Source of the DNA: TMED8 sp038125725
Lineage (GTDB): Bacteria > Pseudomonadota > Alphaproteobacteria > Rhodospirillales > Casp-alpha2
DNA length: 63,375 bases
Direction: 5' to 3'
Assembly (NCBI GenBank): GCA_038125725.1
Contig: JAYPEK010000022.1
Location: 1 to 63,375, forward strand
The notes beneath the pieces are model-generated. The model made no database searches and was not told the DNA's origin. It worked only from the letters and a program-made list of their open reading frames with translations. A program made the translations under genes and the position numbers. How positions within the stretch are numbered: the stretch's first letter is position 1; every line of letters starts with the position of its first letter. Positions 38,425 to 48,204 of this stretch are shown piece by piece.

Positions 38425-38493
38425 GCGGCAGAATTCACGCCCGCTTTCGGCAACTGACTCAAATCCGTAACGCTCGGGTGATATTCGGGGTCA

Positions 38494-39264
38494 ATGGCGA
38501 GCTTCACGATCCTGACCCTCAACACCTGGAAGTGCGACGGCGACTACGTCCGGCGGCTGCAACTGATGGCCGACGCCCTGGCGGCGCTGGACCCAGATGT
38601 CATCATGCTGCAGGAAGTGTTCGCCTCCGCTGACGGCGCCTGGGACACCAGCGTCCATCTGGCCGAGGTGCTGGACATGCGCCGCGCCTACCATCCGGCG
38701 CGGTTCAAGAAACGCTGCGTCAACGGCACGCCGTCGGATAGCTATTCCGGCCTCGCCGTCCTCAGTCATGGCCGCCAGCGCGATCACCACGCCTTCCCAC
38801 TGCCCGGTACCGACGGCGACGGCGACCGCTGGGCACAGAGCATCGTCATCGAAACGGAAGGCCAACCGGTGCGCGTCGTCAATACGCACCTGACCCATGT
38901 CGATGGGGGCGTCGAAGGGGGCGGCGCCGATGGCGACGGCGCACGGCTGAAACAGGCGCGGCGCATGATCGAGGTGCTTGGGACCGGGCCTAAGGATATC
39001 CCCACCATCGTCGGCGGCGATTTCAACGCCGAATTGGAAGACCCGGCGATGCAGTGGATCCTCGCGCAGGACGCGATGACGCTCCATCGCATCGACATGA
39101 ACCGCCCAACACTGTCGTGCTGCGAACGTTGCGTCGATCACCTGTTGGTGGCGCCGCCGCTCGGCGTTTCCCAGGTGATGCGGGTCATGGACCAGCCGGC
39201 GAACGACCATACGCTGCCTAGCGACCATCACGGCATCATGGCCCGGCTGGTGTTTCCGAACTAA
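38494..39264 (+). CDS. Endonuclease/exonuclease/phosphatase family hydrolase
   Basis: The 256-residue cytosolic protein has the EEP fold: LTLNTW, LQEV, NTHLTH, GGDFNA, CVDHLLVAP and the final SDHHGI supply the metal and catalytic residues. The substrate may be DNA, sphingomyelin or a phosphoinositide-like phosphodiester and cannot be read from sequence. Its stop overlaps that of the convergent hydrolase in a CTAA. Confidence 0.85.
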   Translation: MASFTILTLNTWKCDGDYVRRLQLMADALAALDPDVIMLQEVFASADGAWDTSVHLAEVLDMRRAYHPARFKKRCVNGTPSDSYSGLAVLSHGRQRDHHAFPLPGTDGDGDRWAQSIVIETEGQPVRVVNTHLTHVDGGVEGGGADGDGARLKQARRMIEVLGTGPKDIPTIVGGDFNAELEDPAMQWILAQDAMTLHRIDMNRPTLSCCERCVDHLLVAPPLGVSQVMRVMDQPANDHTLPSDHHGIMARLVFPN

Positions 39265-40493
39265 CCCCTGATTTCGTCCAGCACCGGCAGGATATGGGTG
39301 CGGAAAAGCCCTGGGTTTTCCGACATGGGGAAATGCCCGATTCCCTGCATAACGTTGAGCTTCGAGCCCTTGATGCGCTCGTGCGTGGCCTCCGAGCGTT
39401 CCGGCGTGCAGGAACTATCGTATTCGCCCGACAGCAGGTAGACCGGGCACTTGGACGTGTCGATCTGGTGTGAGCGGTCATCGAAATGGCCATCTTGCCA
39501 ATAGAAATACAGATCGCCGCCGAAGATGCCGGGCCCCGACTGCATGTAGTGCCAGAGCGTCTCCCAACGGTATTCGTCGGGACTTTGCGGCGCCACCTGG
39601 CCGGAAACGAAGCCCGCACAGACACGTCCGCCATGCACGTCCGGGCGGTTGAGCCAGGCTGTATCGTAATAGGGCTTGAGCCGGTCGGCGCCCTCCAGCG
39701 CGATGACGGCGCGGAACTCTTCCGCATGATCGAGTGCTAGGTGCAGCACCACGCGCCCGCCCATGGAGCAGCCCATGATCACCGGCCGGTCCAACTGCAT
39801 GGCGGCGCAAAACGCGCGGATGGTCTTCTTGTAGCCGTCGGTGGTCAGTTGGTAGGTTTCTTGCTGCCAGCCCGCGGGCGGGTTGGACTTGCCGTGCCAG
39901 GGCATGTCGAAGGCGATGACGCGGTAGTGCTCGGTGATGGCGGGATCGCACATCAGGTGGCGGAACTGGCGCCCGTCGGACCCGGCGGTGTGCAGGCAAA
40001 CCAACGGAATGCCCCGGCCCGCCTCCTCCACGTAGATGCGATGCGGCCGGCCCTCGACGTCGAGGGTGAAATAGCGACCGGTCATGGGCTCGAACCCCTC
40101 GCCAGGCTCAGGCGCCGCCGGATGCGAAGGCGCGTCGGCCTTGGCGCGGGGCGCTTCCAGCAGGCCCTTGAAATACAGCAGGTTCCGCATCAGCGGCCGG
40201 AGATCGCCGTCGACCCGCGCCAGCCCGGCCGAGATCATCGAGAACAGGTCATGGTAGTCGCGCTTCGGCATGGCGCGCCAGTGCTCTTCCCAGACATCGG
40301 CGGCGGCGCGAATGGCGAAGGTTCCGCTCTCCAGCGCCACCTTCCTCGGATGCACGGCGGCAACGCAGCCCTCGTCGATGGTGACGATGTAGTCGTCGTC
40401 ACCGACGCCAACCAGGATCTCCATGCTAACGCCCGCACCCAGGCGAACCAGATGCGCATCGGCGTTGGCGGCTTCGGCCAGGTTTTCGATCAT
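39261..40493 (-). CDS. Fusion of SCP2-like domain and alpha/beta hydrolase
   Basis: The 410-residue protein has an N-terminal region (residues 1-115) that looks like a sterol-carrier SCP2 domain. A linker of about 20 residues and an alpha/beta hydrolase domain from about 140 follow. The nucleophile is Ser in GCSMGG, and the catalytic His is in GIGHFPMSEN near the C-terminus. The oxyanion region is CLHTAGSDGR. It may hydrolyse a lipid-like ester or a CoA-bound product held by the SCP2 part, which is inference. The gene converges with the EEP gene. Confidence 0.75.
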   Translation of the reverse strand: MIENLAEAANADAHLVRLGAGVSMEILVGVGDDDYIVTIDEGCVAAVHPRKVALESGTFAIRAAADVWEEHWRAMPKRDYHDLFSMISAGLARVDGDLRPLMRNLLYFKGLLEAPRAKADAPSHPAAPEPGEGFEPMTGRYFTLDVEGRPHRIYVEEAGRGIPLVCLHTAGSDGRQFRHLMCDPAITEHYRVIAFDMPWHGKSNPPAGWQQETYQLTTDGYKKTIRAFCAAMQLDRPVIMGCSMGGRVVLHLALDHAEEFRAVIALEGADRLKPYYDTAWLNRPDVHGGRVCAGFVSGQVAPQSPDEYRWETLWHYMQSGPGIFGGDLYFYWQDGHFDDRSHQIDTSKCPVYLLSGEYDSSCTPERSEATHERIKGSKLNVMQGIGHFPMSENPGLFRTHILPVLDEIRG

Positions 40494-40650
40494 TTTCCCC
40501 TCCCCAAAATTCGGAACCCCGTCTCATCTTACGGGGATCGCTTTGCCGGGCAAGTGCGGGAAATCGGGCCTCGATTTGCAATCTGAACAGGGATCATTAC
40601 CATTGGCTTCACGAAACCGTGAACCAATTCGCTTTCACGGTGTCCAATGA

Positions 40651-43197
40651 ATGAGGAAGAGCGGCACCAAGCCGCCCGAAAAAGCCGAAGACGAAGAAGA
40701 AAGTTGGGACGATTATCGAATGTTGGAGATCGGATTGACGCGTGCCGGTGGCACGCGAGTGTTGATGCATGTCTTTTTCCTGTTGCTCTTGGGTTTGGCG
40801 TTCGCCGCTCCCGGCAAGGCCTGGGCGGCGCGTGACGAAACGCCGAACTGCGGCGGCGACGGCCAGAACGCCTGCTGGTTCTCGAAGGCCAAAAAACAAG
40901 GTTCTGTGGCCTGTCGGTCGGGCGAATTCTATGACCTCCTGACCAGCACCTGCTGGAGTTGCGGGTCCGGTTGGAACCGCTCGCTCTTTCCGATCAAGGG
41001 TGACAAGGACTGCCACAAGCCGCCCCGGGTCGAACGCAAGAAAGCGCGATGGCTAAGGGCCGGCACCGCCTGCGACCCGAAGCGGTTGGAATTTTTCGAT
41101 CTCTCCACTTGGGCCTGCTGGACCTGCGGGTCGGGCTACGGCCGCACCGTGTTCCCGATCAAGGGTGGCAATGCCTGCGAGAAGACCATCGGCGGCACAT
41201 TCAAGAAAGCCACCCCGAAACGCGCGCGCGAATGTGGCCCCGGCCAATTCCTGGATGCCCGCAACGGCGGTGAATGCTGGTCCTGCCCAGCCGGCTACAA
41301 CCGTCATATCACGCCGGTAACGGCGGATGATGCCTGTATTCCACGCGCGTTCTGCGACGCTGGTCTGATGCAGTACAACGTCCACAAGGCCGCCGGCGAC
41401 GACGGCCTGCATTCCGAGCGCTACGCCAAGTGCGCGAAACGTGGCAGTTGCGGCAAGCGGGGCCAGCGCCCCTGCTTCGTCTGGGAGCGGCTGCCGTCAT
41501 GTGATTCCGGGCTCTACGAAGATTTCGAAAAGAACATCTGCGAGAAACTGCGGCCCGGCGAAACCCCCTTCTTCGCGGGCCTGGAGAGTTTCAGCCGCGA
41601 AGCCGGCAATGTGAAGGAATACTGCAAGAAGGCGCTCTACAATGTGCCGTTCTGGAAGGACGCTCAGCAGTGGGTCGATTCCGAGGACAATCTCGCGGTC
41701 AAGGCGATGAAAGCGGACCTCAACTGCCGCAAGGATTTCCAGATCAGATTCTGGTGCCAGTCATCGGACATCCTCGGCATGGCGACGGCGCCGGCGGGAA
41801 TCGTCAATTCCATCACCGCCGCCTGGAACAAGCCGCCCTGCAACAAGGAACTTGAAGTCCTGACCGCCAAGGCGAGTGTAGTGAACGAAAAGCGGAGCGG
41901 CGTTCCATTGACCGCCGGATGCCCAGCCGGTGCCTTTTGGGATCCCATCGACAACGGATCATGCTGGCGCTGTCCGGACACCTACAAGCGCCACATCACC
42001 CATATCAAGGGGCCGGATGCCTGCATACGTGCCGACGGCTATCCGCAACTGCTGCGCCATATGTGTGCCGTCCAGCAAGGTCTTTGGGGCAATACCGGCG
42101 GCGCGCTGCAATGCGTCACCAAGCTCATCGGCTCTGGACGCTTCGGAGATTTGAAAAACCTCTTTTCCAGCGGCCAGAACCGCCCATGGAACACGCCGTG
42201 CACGAAGGCAGGCGCCTTCGGTTTCGACGCCGCCCTGGCGGTCGCCACCGGCGGCGCCGGCGCGGCTGCCTCGGCAACGCAACAGACGGCTTCCGGGGTC
42301 AAGGCGGTGTTCAATGCCGTCAAGGGCCTCTACAAGGCCGCCAGCACCCAGCGCGGCGCGGTCACCGCCATGATGCGGGTACGTCACCTCCGAAATGCAC
42401 TCGACACGCTCGAGAATATTTCTGAGTGCAAGCCCTTCACCGAGGGCGTCGAGGCCGCCGTGGCCGCCGACCCGGAACTCGCCGCCGCCACCGACGCCAG
42501 CGCGAGCGCATCCGCCGAGCCCATGCGCGCCAGCGGCAATTGGAAACGGATCCCCGGCAAGGCCTTCGATATCGGCGCCGGCGCCGGCATCGTTTTCCAC
42601 ATTGGCGGTTCGAGCAGCCTGTACCGCTGGGACCCACGCCAGAAAAGCTGGGGTCGCATCCCCGGCAAGTTCAAGCGCGTCGATGTCGGCGCCGCCGGCC
42701 GGCCCTGGACGGTCGCGCCCGACGGCGCCATCCAGCGCCTGGACGGCACCAAACTGACACGGTTGCCGGGCAAGGCCACCGATATCGGCATCAACGAAAA
42801 GGCTCAGGCCTGGGCCATCGGCACCCGCAAGGTGAACGGCGGCTATGACATCTACCGCTGGCAAAACGGCAACTGGCGCAACGTGCCGGGCGGGGCGGTT
42901 CGTATCGACGTCGATCCCAAGGGCAATGCCTGGGTGGTCAATTCAGGCGGTGACATCTTCCAGTACACCGGCAAGAACTGGAAAAAAATGCCGGGCAAAG
43001 CCACCGACGTCACCGTGGGCGGCAATGGCGATGTCTACGTGATCGGCACCGACGCCAGCCTGTATCGTTGGGACCGCAGGAAGTGGAAGAAACTCGACGC
43101 CAGCGCCAAGGCCGTCAGCGCCGACAAGAAAGGCAGGCCTTGGGTCGTGGGGGGCAATGGCGGCATGTTCGCGTGGAACGGGGCCGAAAAGCCGTAA
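40651..43197 (+). CDS. Secreted protein with Cys-rich repeats and C-terminal tectonin propeller
   Basis: The 848-residue protein has a hydrophobic export segment (HVFFLLLLGLAFAAPGKAWA, residues 40-59) after a charged 39-residue N-terminus. The Cys-rich part (67-500) holds four modules of the pattern CW-x-C-G/P-x-x-Y/W-x-R-x-x-x-P/H-I/V. Each has its last cysteine exactly 20 residues after the first, at C101-C121, C156-C176, C209-C229 and C438-C458. Residues 629-845 are six tectonin repeats of about 36 residues, each starting W-x-x-I/L/V/M-P-G or a close variant (NWKRIPGKA, WGRIPGKF, WKKMPGKA), which would form a six-bladed propeller. I know no family with this combination. It is probably a cell-surface or secreted sugar-binding protein. 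Starts at 40720 and 40765 are possible. Confidence 0.8.
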   Translation: MRKSGTKPPEKAEDEEESWDDYRMLEIGLTRAGGTRVLMHVFFLLLLGLAFAAPGKAWAARDETPNCGGDGQNACWFSKAKKQGSVACRSGEFYDLLTSTCWSCGSGWNRSLFPIKGDKDCHKPPRVERKKARWLRAGTACDPKRLEFFDLSTWACWTCGSGYGRTVFPIKGGNACEKTIGGTFKKATPKRARECGPGQFLDARNGGECWSCPAGYNRHITPVTADDACIPRAFCDAGLMQYNVHKAAGDDGLHSERYAKCAKRGSCGKRGQRPCFVWERLPSCDSGLYEDFEKNICEKLRPGETPFFAGLESFSREAGNVKEYCKKALYNVPFWKDAQQWVDSEDNLAVKAMKADLNCRKDFQIRFWCQSSDILGMATAPAGIVNSITAAWNKPPCNKELEVLTAKASVVNEKRSGVPLTAGCPAGAFWDPIDNGSCWRCPDTYKRHITHIKGPDACIRADGYPQLLRHMCAVQQGLWGNTGGALQCVTKLIGSGRFGDLKNLFSSGQNRPWNTPCTKAGAFGFDAALAVATGGAGAAASATQQTASGVKAVFNAVKGLYKAASTQRGAVTAMMRVRHLRNALDTLENISECKPFTEGVEAAVAADPELAAATDASASASAEPMRASGNWKRIPGKAFDIGAGAGIVFHIGGSSSLYRWDPRQKSWGRIPGKFKRVDVGAAGRPWTVAPDGAIQRLDGTKLTRLPGKATDIGINEKAQAWAIGTRKVNGGYDIYRWQNGNWRNVPGGAVRIDVDPKGNAWVVNSGGDIFQYTGKNWKKMPGKATDVTVGGNGDVYVIGTDASLYRWDRRKWKKLDASAKAVSADKKGRPWVVGGNGGMFAWNGAEKP

Positions 43198-43206
43198 CAG
43201 GCGGGC

Positions 43207-44163
43207 TCAGCCGAGGCCGTTCTTGCCCATGGCCAGGAACTTGTCGCGGCGCTTGGCCTTGAGCTGGGCACCGTCGTAGGCGCAGAGTTCTTCGAGCGCG
43301 CCGGCGACGGCATCGCCGGTGTCATTGATGGTGCGGTCGCGCTCGCGGTGGGCGCCGCCGATGGGCTCGGCGATGATGGCATCGATGATGCCGAGTTGCA
43401 GAAGGTCCTGCGCCGTCAGTCGCAATGCCGAGGCCGCCTCCTGCGCCAGATCGCCCGACCGCCACAGGATCGAGGCGCAGCCTTCCGGCGAGATCACCGA
43501 ATAGACCGAGTGCTCCAGCATCAGCACGCTATTGCCGACCGCCAGCGCGATGGCACCGCCCGATCCGCCTTCGCCGATAATCACGGTGACCAGCGGCACG
43601 TTGAGGCCCAGGCAGGTCTCGATGGAGCGTGCGATGGCTTCCGCTTGGCCGCGCGCCTCGGCGTCGATGCCGGGATAGGCGCCGGAGGTATCGACCAGGG
43701 TAATCACCGGTAGGCCGAAATGATCGGCCATGTTCATCAGCCGCTGTGCCTTGCGGTAGCCTTCCGGGCGCGCCATGCCGAAGTTGTGGCGCACGCGAGC
43801 CTCGGTGGTCGCACCCTTCTCCGTGCCGATGACGACCACTGATCGGCCGCGGAACCGCCCGAGGCCGCCGACGATCGCCTGATCCTCGGCAAAGGCGCGG
43901 TCGCCGGCCAGCGGCGTGAAATCGGCGATCCAATGGCGGATATAGTCAACGGCGTGCGGCCGGTCGGTATGGCGGGCCACCTGGGTCTTCTGCCATGGCG
44001 ACAGCTTCGCGTAGGTCTGCACCAGGAGCTTGTCGACCTTGGTCTGCAGCTTGGAGACCTCGTCGGCGATATTGACCTCGCCGGAACTGCTCAGGTGCCG
44101 CAGTTCCTCGATCTTGCCCTCGAGCTCGGCAATTGGCTTTTCGAAATCAAGGTAGTTGTGCAT
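43207..44163 (-). CDS. accA: Acetyl-CoA carboxylase carboxyltransferase subunit alpha
   Basis: The 318-residue AccA has the N-terminal YLDFEKPIAELEGKIEEL and the CoA-binding GRFRGRSVVVIGTEKG and PITLVDTSGAYPGIDAEARGQ motifs. With AccD it transfers carboxyl from biotin to acetyl-CoA, the first step of fatty acid synthesis. It lies 39 bases after the malyl-CoA lyase-like gene on the same strand, and the two are probably cotranscribed. Confidence 0.97.
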   Translation of the reverse strand: MHNYLDFEKPIAELEGKIEELRHLSSSGEVNIADEVSKLQTKVDKLLVQTYAKLSPWQKTQVARHTDRPHAVDYIRHWIADFTPLAGDRAFAEDQAIVGGLGRFRGRSVVVIGTEKGATTEARVRHNFGMARPEGYRKAQRLMNMADHFGLPVITLVDTSGAYPGIDAEARGQAEAIARSIETCLGLNVPLVTVIIGEGGSGGAIALAVGNSVLMLEHSVYSVISPEGCASILWRSGDLAQEAASALRLTAQDLLQLGIIDAIIAEPIGGAHRERDRTINDTGDAVAGALEELCAYDGAQLKAKRRDKFLAMGKNGLG

Positions 44164-44202
44164 GGCTACTTTCTAGCATGGCGCCGCCCTTGCGGCCCAC
44201 CC

Positions 44203-45234
44203 CTACTTCTTCTTTTTCGCCGCCGGCTTCTTTTTCGCGGGCGCCGCCGCTTCCTTCTCGGCACGTGCCACTTCGCGCGCCTTCTTGACCATCACCTCCG
44301 CCTGGCGGATCGACGCGATATCGATCAGCCGGCCATCCAGGGTCACCGCGCCCCGGCCTTCTTTCTGGGCGATGCGCATGGCGTTGAGAATGGCGCGGGC
44401 CTTGGCCACCTCTTCCTTGGACGGGCTGTAGACGGCGTTGGCGATATCGATCTGCGAGGGGTGGATGGCCCATTTGCCTTCGCAACCCAAGACGGCGGCG
44501 CGCTTCGCCTGCGCCGCGTAGCCGTCCGGGTCGCGGATGTCGCCGAAGGGGCCGTCGATGGGGCGCAACCCATTGGCGCGCGCGCAGACCACCATCTTGT
44601 GGATCGGATAGTGCCAGACGTCGCCCCAATGAATTTCACGGTTGCCGTCGGCGTCGGCGTCGGTGAGCACGTGGTAATCCGGGTTGGGGCCGCCGATGCC
44701 GGTGGTGCGCGCCTTGGTCGAGGCGGCATAGTCGGCGACACCGAAGTGCAGCGATTCGTTGCGCGCGCTGGCGGCGGCGATTTCCGCCATGTTCTGCAGG
44801 CCGAGCGCGGTTTCGATGATCATCTCGAAGCCGATGCGGCGCTTGATGCCCTTGGCCTCGCAAATCTGCGTCACCATCATGTCGATGGCGTAGACATCGG
44901 CGGCGGTGCCGACCTTGGGGATCATGATCAGGTCCAGGTTGGCCCCGGCCTGCTCGACCACGTCGACCACGTCGCGGTAGCAATAGTGCGTGTCCAGGCC
45001 ATTGATGCGCACGGCCACGGTCTTGTGGCTCCAGTCCAGGTCGTTCAGGGCCTCGATGATGTTCTTGCGGGCCTGCGCCTTGTCGTCGGGCGCGACGGCG
45101 TCTTCCAAATCCAGGAAGATCACGTCGGCGGCGCTGGTCAGCGCCTTCTCGATGAAGCGCGGGTTGGAGCCGGGAACGGCCAGTTCGGATCGGTTGAGAC
45201 GGGCCGGCGCCTGGTCGACGACTTTGAAGCTCAT
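44203..45234 (-). CDS. HpcH/HpaI-type CoA ester lyase, malyl-CoA/beta-methylmalyl-CoA lyase like
   Basis: The 343-residue enzyme begins MSFKVVDQAPARLNRSELAVPGS and shows VIFLDLEDAVAPDDK, VRINGLDT and FGVADYAAS, as in Mcl1 of Rhodobacter. These enzymes cleave malyl-CoA or beta-methylmalyl-CoA to glyoxylate and an acyl-CoA in the ethylmalonyl-CoA or glyoxylate pathways. The last 20 residues are a lysine/alanine tail (PAKKKPAAKKKK), which is not part of the catalytic fold. AGGAGA precedes the ATG. It stands between xerD and accA. Confidence 0.88.
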   Translation of the reverse strand: MSFKVVDQAPARLNRSELAVPGSNPRFIEKALTSAADVIFLDLEDAVAPDDKAQARKNIIEALNDLDWSHKTVAVRINGLDTHYCYRDVVDVVEQAGANLDLIMIPKVGTAADVYAIDMMVTQICEAKGIKRRIGFEMIIETALGLQNMAEIAAASARNESLHFGVADYAASTKARTTGIGGPNPDYHVLTDADADGNREIHWGDVWHYPIHKMVVCARANGLRPIDGPFGDIRDPDGYAAQAKRAAVLGCEGKWAIHPSQIDIANAVYSPSKEEVAKARAILNAMRIAQKEGRGAVTLDGRLIDIASIRQAEVMVKKAREVARAEKEAAAPAKKKPAAKKKK

Positions 45235-45313
45235 TGAATTCTCCTGAAACTGGAAGGATCTGGCGTCCGGAAGATGCGGGAGAACAGCCGGGGTTTCAAG
45301 CAGGGTTTCGGCG

Positions 45314-46285
45314 CTACAAATCCATATCCGCGAGCGGATGCGCGGTTTCCACGAGCTGGCGTAGGCGCTCCTCCAGCACATGGGTATATATCTGCGTGGT
45401 CGAGATGTCGGCATGACCCAGGAGCTGCTGCAGGGAGCGCAAGTCGGCGCCGTGCGCCAGCAGATGACTGGCGAAGGAATGCCGGAGCACATGCGGCGAC
45501 ACCCGTTTCGGATCGAGCCCGGCGGCGATGGCCAGGTCCTTCAGCAATTGATGAAAGCGCACCCGCGTCAAGTGACCTTCCTTGCCGCGCGACGGGAACA
45601 TGTAGGGGCTGTCGGCAACATCCCCCTTACGGCCCTTCTTGCCGAGGAAGCTCGCGCGCACGCCGAGATAGGCGTTGATCGCCGACGCCGCGTGCTCGCC
45701 CAAGGGCACCATGCGTTCCTTGCCGCCCTTGCCGCGCACCACGACGAAGTTGCCGTCGCGGCTGAGTGCCGTCTGTGGCAGCCCCACCAGTTCGCTCACC
45801 CTGAGCCCGGTGGCGTAGAGAATTTCCATCAATGCCGCCATGCGCAGTCCCTGGGCGCCTTCGAGCGCGGCGGCGGCCTCAAGCAGTCGGTCGACCTCGT
45901 CCTCACTCAGGTATTTGGGCAGGCTTTTGCGCAGTCTCGGGCTGTCGACGGTGGTGGTCGGATCGTCATCGCGGACGCGTTCGTCGTAAAGGAACTTGAA
46001 GAACTGCCGGAGCGTCGTCAGCCGCCGGGCCGCCGTCGAGGGCGCCAAGCCCAGTTCCGACATGGCTTTCAGATACCCCCGCACGTGGGTGACCGACGCG
46101 TCCTCCACCGAACGGCGCCGTCCGGCCAGATAGCCTGCGAAATCCTCCAAATCGCGGCGATAGGAATCGAGCGTATTGTCGGCGGCACCGCGCTCCGCCG
46201 CCATCATGTCGAGAAAATTTTCCAGGTGCCGCGAGGCGCGGCTGGCGGCGCCACCGGCTGCCGGCGTTGACGCCGGTGCCCTCAA
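45314..46285 (-). CDS. xerD: Site-specific tyrosine recombinase XerD
   Basis: The 323-residue recombinase resolves chromosome dimers at dif with XerC. It has the N-terminal SAM-like domain (about 20-105) and the catalytic residues Arg in ATGLRVSE, Lys in GKGGKER, the HVLRHSFASH pair, His in LGHADIST and Tyr in QIYTH. The TTG start overlaps the preceding secreted-protein stop. XerD rather than XerC is chosen from the N-terminal similarity HLENFLDMMAAERG. Confidence 0.9.
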   Translation of the reverse strand: MRAPASTPAAGGAASRASRHLENFLDMMAAERGAADNTLDSYRRDLEDFAGYLAGRRRSVEDASVTHVRGYLKAMSELGLAPSTAARRLTTLRQFFKFLYDERVRDDDPTTTVDSPRLRKSLPKYLSEDEVDRLLEAAAALEGAQGLRMAALMEILYATGLRVSELVGLPQTALSRDGNFVVVRGKGGKERMVPLGEHAASAINAYLGVRASFLGKKGRKGDVADSPYMFPSRGKEGHLTRVRFHQLLKDLAIAAGLDPKRVSPHVLRHSFASHLLAHGADLRSLQQLLGHADISTTQIYTHVLEERLRQLVETAHPLADMDL

Positions 46286-48204
46286 AGGCCCGCCTCCATC
46301 ACCGCTTCCAGAGCGAGCGAACGCGCCTCCTCGGCAAACCCCAGCACGCGCAGGCCGCGCACGACCTCGGCCAGAACGATCGGATTGGCGCCCCCCGGCG
46401 TGCCGCCGCCCAGCGCCCGGATCATCAACAACACATGTTCGGCCTTACGCTTTACGTCAGAACGCGTGCCCGCCGTCGGCGCGCCCAGCGTTTGCACGGT
46501 GACCGCCGCGATGTCGGCCGTCACCTGAACGGGCGCCACGGCCACCGGCGCCGGCGTGCTGTCGTTCTCGGCCTCGTCGTTCATGGCACGGAGCGCAAAC
46601 CAAACCGCCGGCGGCGCCATCGGCGCCGATGCTGCATCGCTATTGCCGAGCCGCCCCAGCCAACGCTCGGCACCGATCTTCCCCCCTAGCGCATCGAGCA
46701 AGGCATCGAGCAGCACCGTGCGTCGGGGCTCGAGCCCCGCCGGCTGTTCGTCTTCCGCCGTCGCGACGGCGGCGACGGGAGCAATGGCCTGCAATGCCGG
46801 CGCGTCCTCATCGGAAAGCGCGGCCGCCCGGCGCAGCACGTTGAACCATCCCTCGGCCGCCTGATCATCACCGTTGACCACGGCACCCAGGTAAGCGAGC
46901 CCGCCGAACCACTTGAAATCGAAACTGACGGGAATCTGTGCCAGTTCCGCCTTGAACAGACGCGCCGCCATGTTGAGCGCACCATCTGCGGCGGCCGACT
47001 GCATGGCCTGCGACAGGGCTTCCGCCTTGGCCACCGCGATGTTGGCGCGCTTGGCGGTGGCGAACAGGCGCGCGCGCTGCACGACACGCTGTTCCGTTTC
47101 CGTCCAGGCCTGTTCTGCGTCGTTTTCGGGCGCCGGCAGGGCGTCGATGGTCTTCACGTAGACCTTCTCAAGCGCGCTGGCGCCGAACACCCGGGTGCCG
47201 GCCAGTTGCTCGATCGCCGCCAGTCGCAATGCCAACGGCAGCCGTTCGTTCAGGGCCACGACACGCAGGGCGCCCGGCGCCATCCCGGACAAGGCCGCCG
47301 GGTCGACGATCGCCTGCATCTGGCCGAGCATCGCCAGCGCCAACGCCGACGGCCGCTCAAGCGTCCCGGCCTCGACGACGCCGGCTTCGGGCCCGGCCAT
47401 CATGGCCTCGGCCAGTCGGAAGAACTCGGGATCGGCCTCGCCCACTTCGCGCAGCAGCGTCAGGCCCAATTCGGCTTTTTCCGGCTGGCCCGACAGCAAT
47501 TGGCAGAATACCAGCGACTTTTGCCAAAAGGCGCGCTGGCTGCGGCGGACCTCGTTGCCGACCAGCGCACAACCGGTTACCAGGTCGCCGCTCAGGAACC
47601 GCAATTGGGCTTCGCCTTCCATCAACTCCGGCCCGCGTCCCTGGCGCGGCATGACGCTCAGCAGATCGAGCGCGCCGGCGTAATCGCCCATCGCCGCCAG
47701 GCGTGCGAGTCGGACCACTGCAAGGGCGCCCGGTTGGGCGTCGCCAGCGGGTGCCTCGGCGGCGCTCAACAGTAGGCGCCGCACAAGATCGGTCAATGTC
47801 GGCGAATGGAGGCGATTGGGCAGCCCATCCAACATGGCGAGTGCACGGGCGCGCGGCGTGCCCCGCCACATGTCGCCGCCGAAACCGCCGGTCTCGGCGC
47901 TCATGATGCCGGCGGAATCGGGCGTCACCACCTGCAGGCGGTCGACCTCGATGCCGGTGGCGCCGACGGAACTGAGCGTGGTCACGGATTGGCCGCCGGG
48001 TCCGGTCTTGTAGGCCGGCAGGCGCTGTTCAAGCTGGGTGGGCGCGGCCGCGGGTGCGTCGGCGGCCGAAGGGGGCGGCGCCAAGCGGGTCGGCGGCTGC
48101 AGGCTGACGGGTTGTTCCTGCTGCGCCCAGGCGAGGCCGGCGGTGCCGATACCCAGTGCCGCCGCAAGCATCGCCGCGGGCGCGCTATTTCGGGAACCTC
48201 GCAT
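46282..48204 (-). CDS. Secreted alpha-helical solenoid protein of unknown function
   Basis: The 640-residue precursor starts at the ATG at 48204, after AAGGA, with a signal peptide ending AGLAWAQQ. A proline/alanine-rich region follows. The rest (about 120-640) is almost all helical, with repeated RLARLA and LLREVGEAD-like segments, resembling a degenerate TPR solenoid. No family was recognised. It lies between a 46-residue membrane protein, which it overlaps by 20 bases, and xerD. That suggests a periplasmic scaffold, which is inference. Confidence 0.7.
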   Translation of the reverse strand: MRGSRNSAPAAMLAAALGIGTAGLAWAQQEQPVSLQPPTRLAPPPSAADAPAAAPTQLEQRLPAYKTGPGGQSVTTLSSVGATGIEVDRLQVVTPDSAGIMSAETGGFGGDMWRGTPRARALAMLDGLPNRLHSPTLTDLVRRLLLSAAEAPAGDAQPGALAVVRLARLAAMGDYAGALDLLSVMPRQGRGPELMEGEAQLRFLSGDLVTGCALVGNEVRRSQRAFWQKSLVFCQLLSGQPEKAELGLTLLREVGEADPEFFRLAEAMMAGPEAGVVEAGTLERPSALALAMLGQMQAIVDPAALSGMAPGALRVVALNERLPLALRLAAIEQLAGTRVFGASALEKVYVKTIDALPAPENDAEQAWTETEQRVVQRARLFATAKRANIAVAKAEALSQAMQSAAADGALNMAARLFKAELAQIPVSFDFKWFGGLAYLGAVVNGDDQAAEGWFNVLRRAAALSDEDAPALQAIAPVAAVATAEDEQPAGLEPRRTVLLDALLDALGGKIGAERWLGRLGNSDAASAPMAPPAVWFALRAMNDEAENDSTPAPVAVAPVQVTADIAAVTVQTLGAPTAGTRSDVKRKAEHVLLMIRALGGGTPGGANPIVLAEVVRGLRVLGFAEEARSLALEAVMEAGL

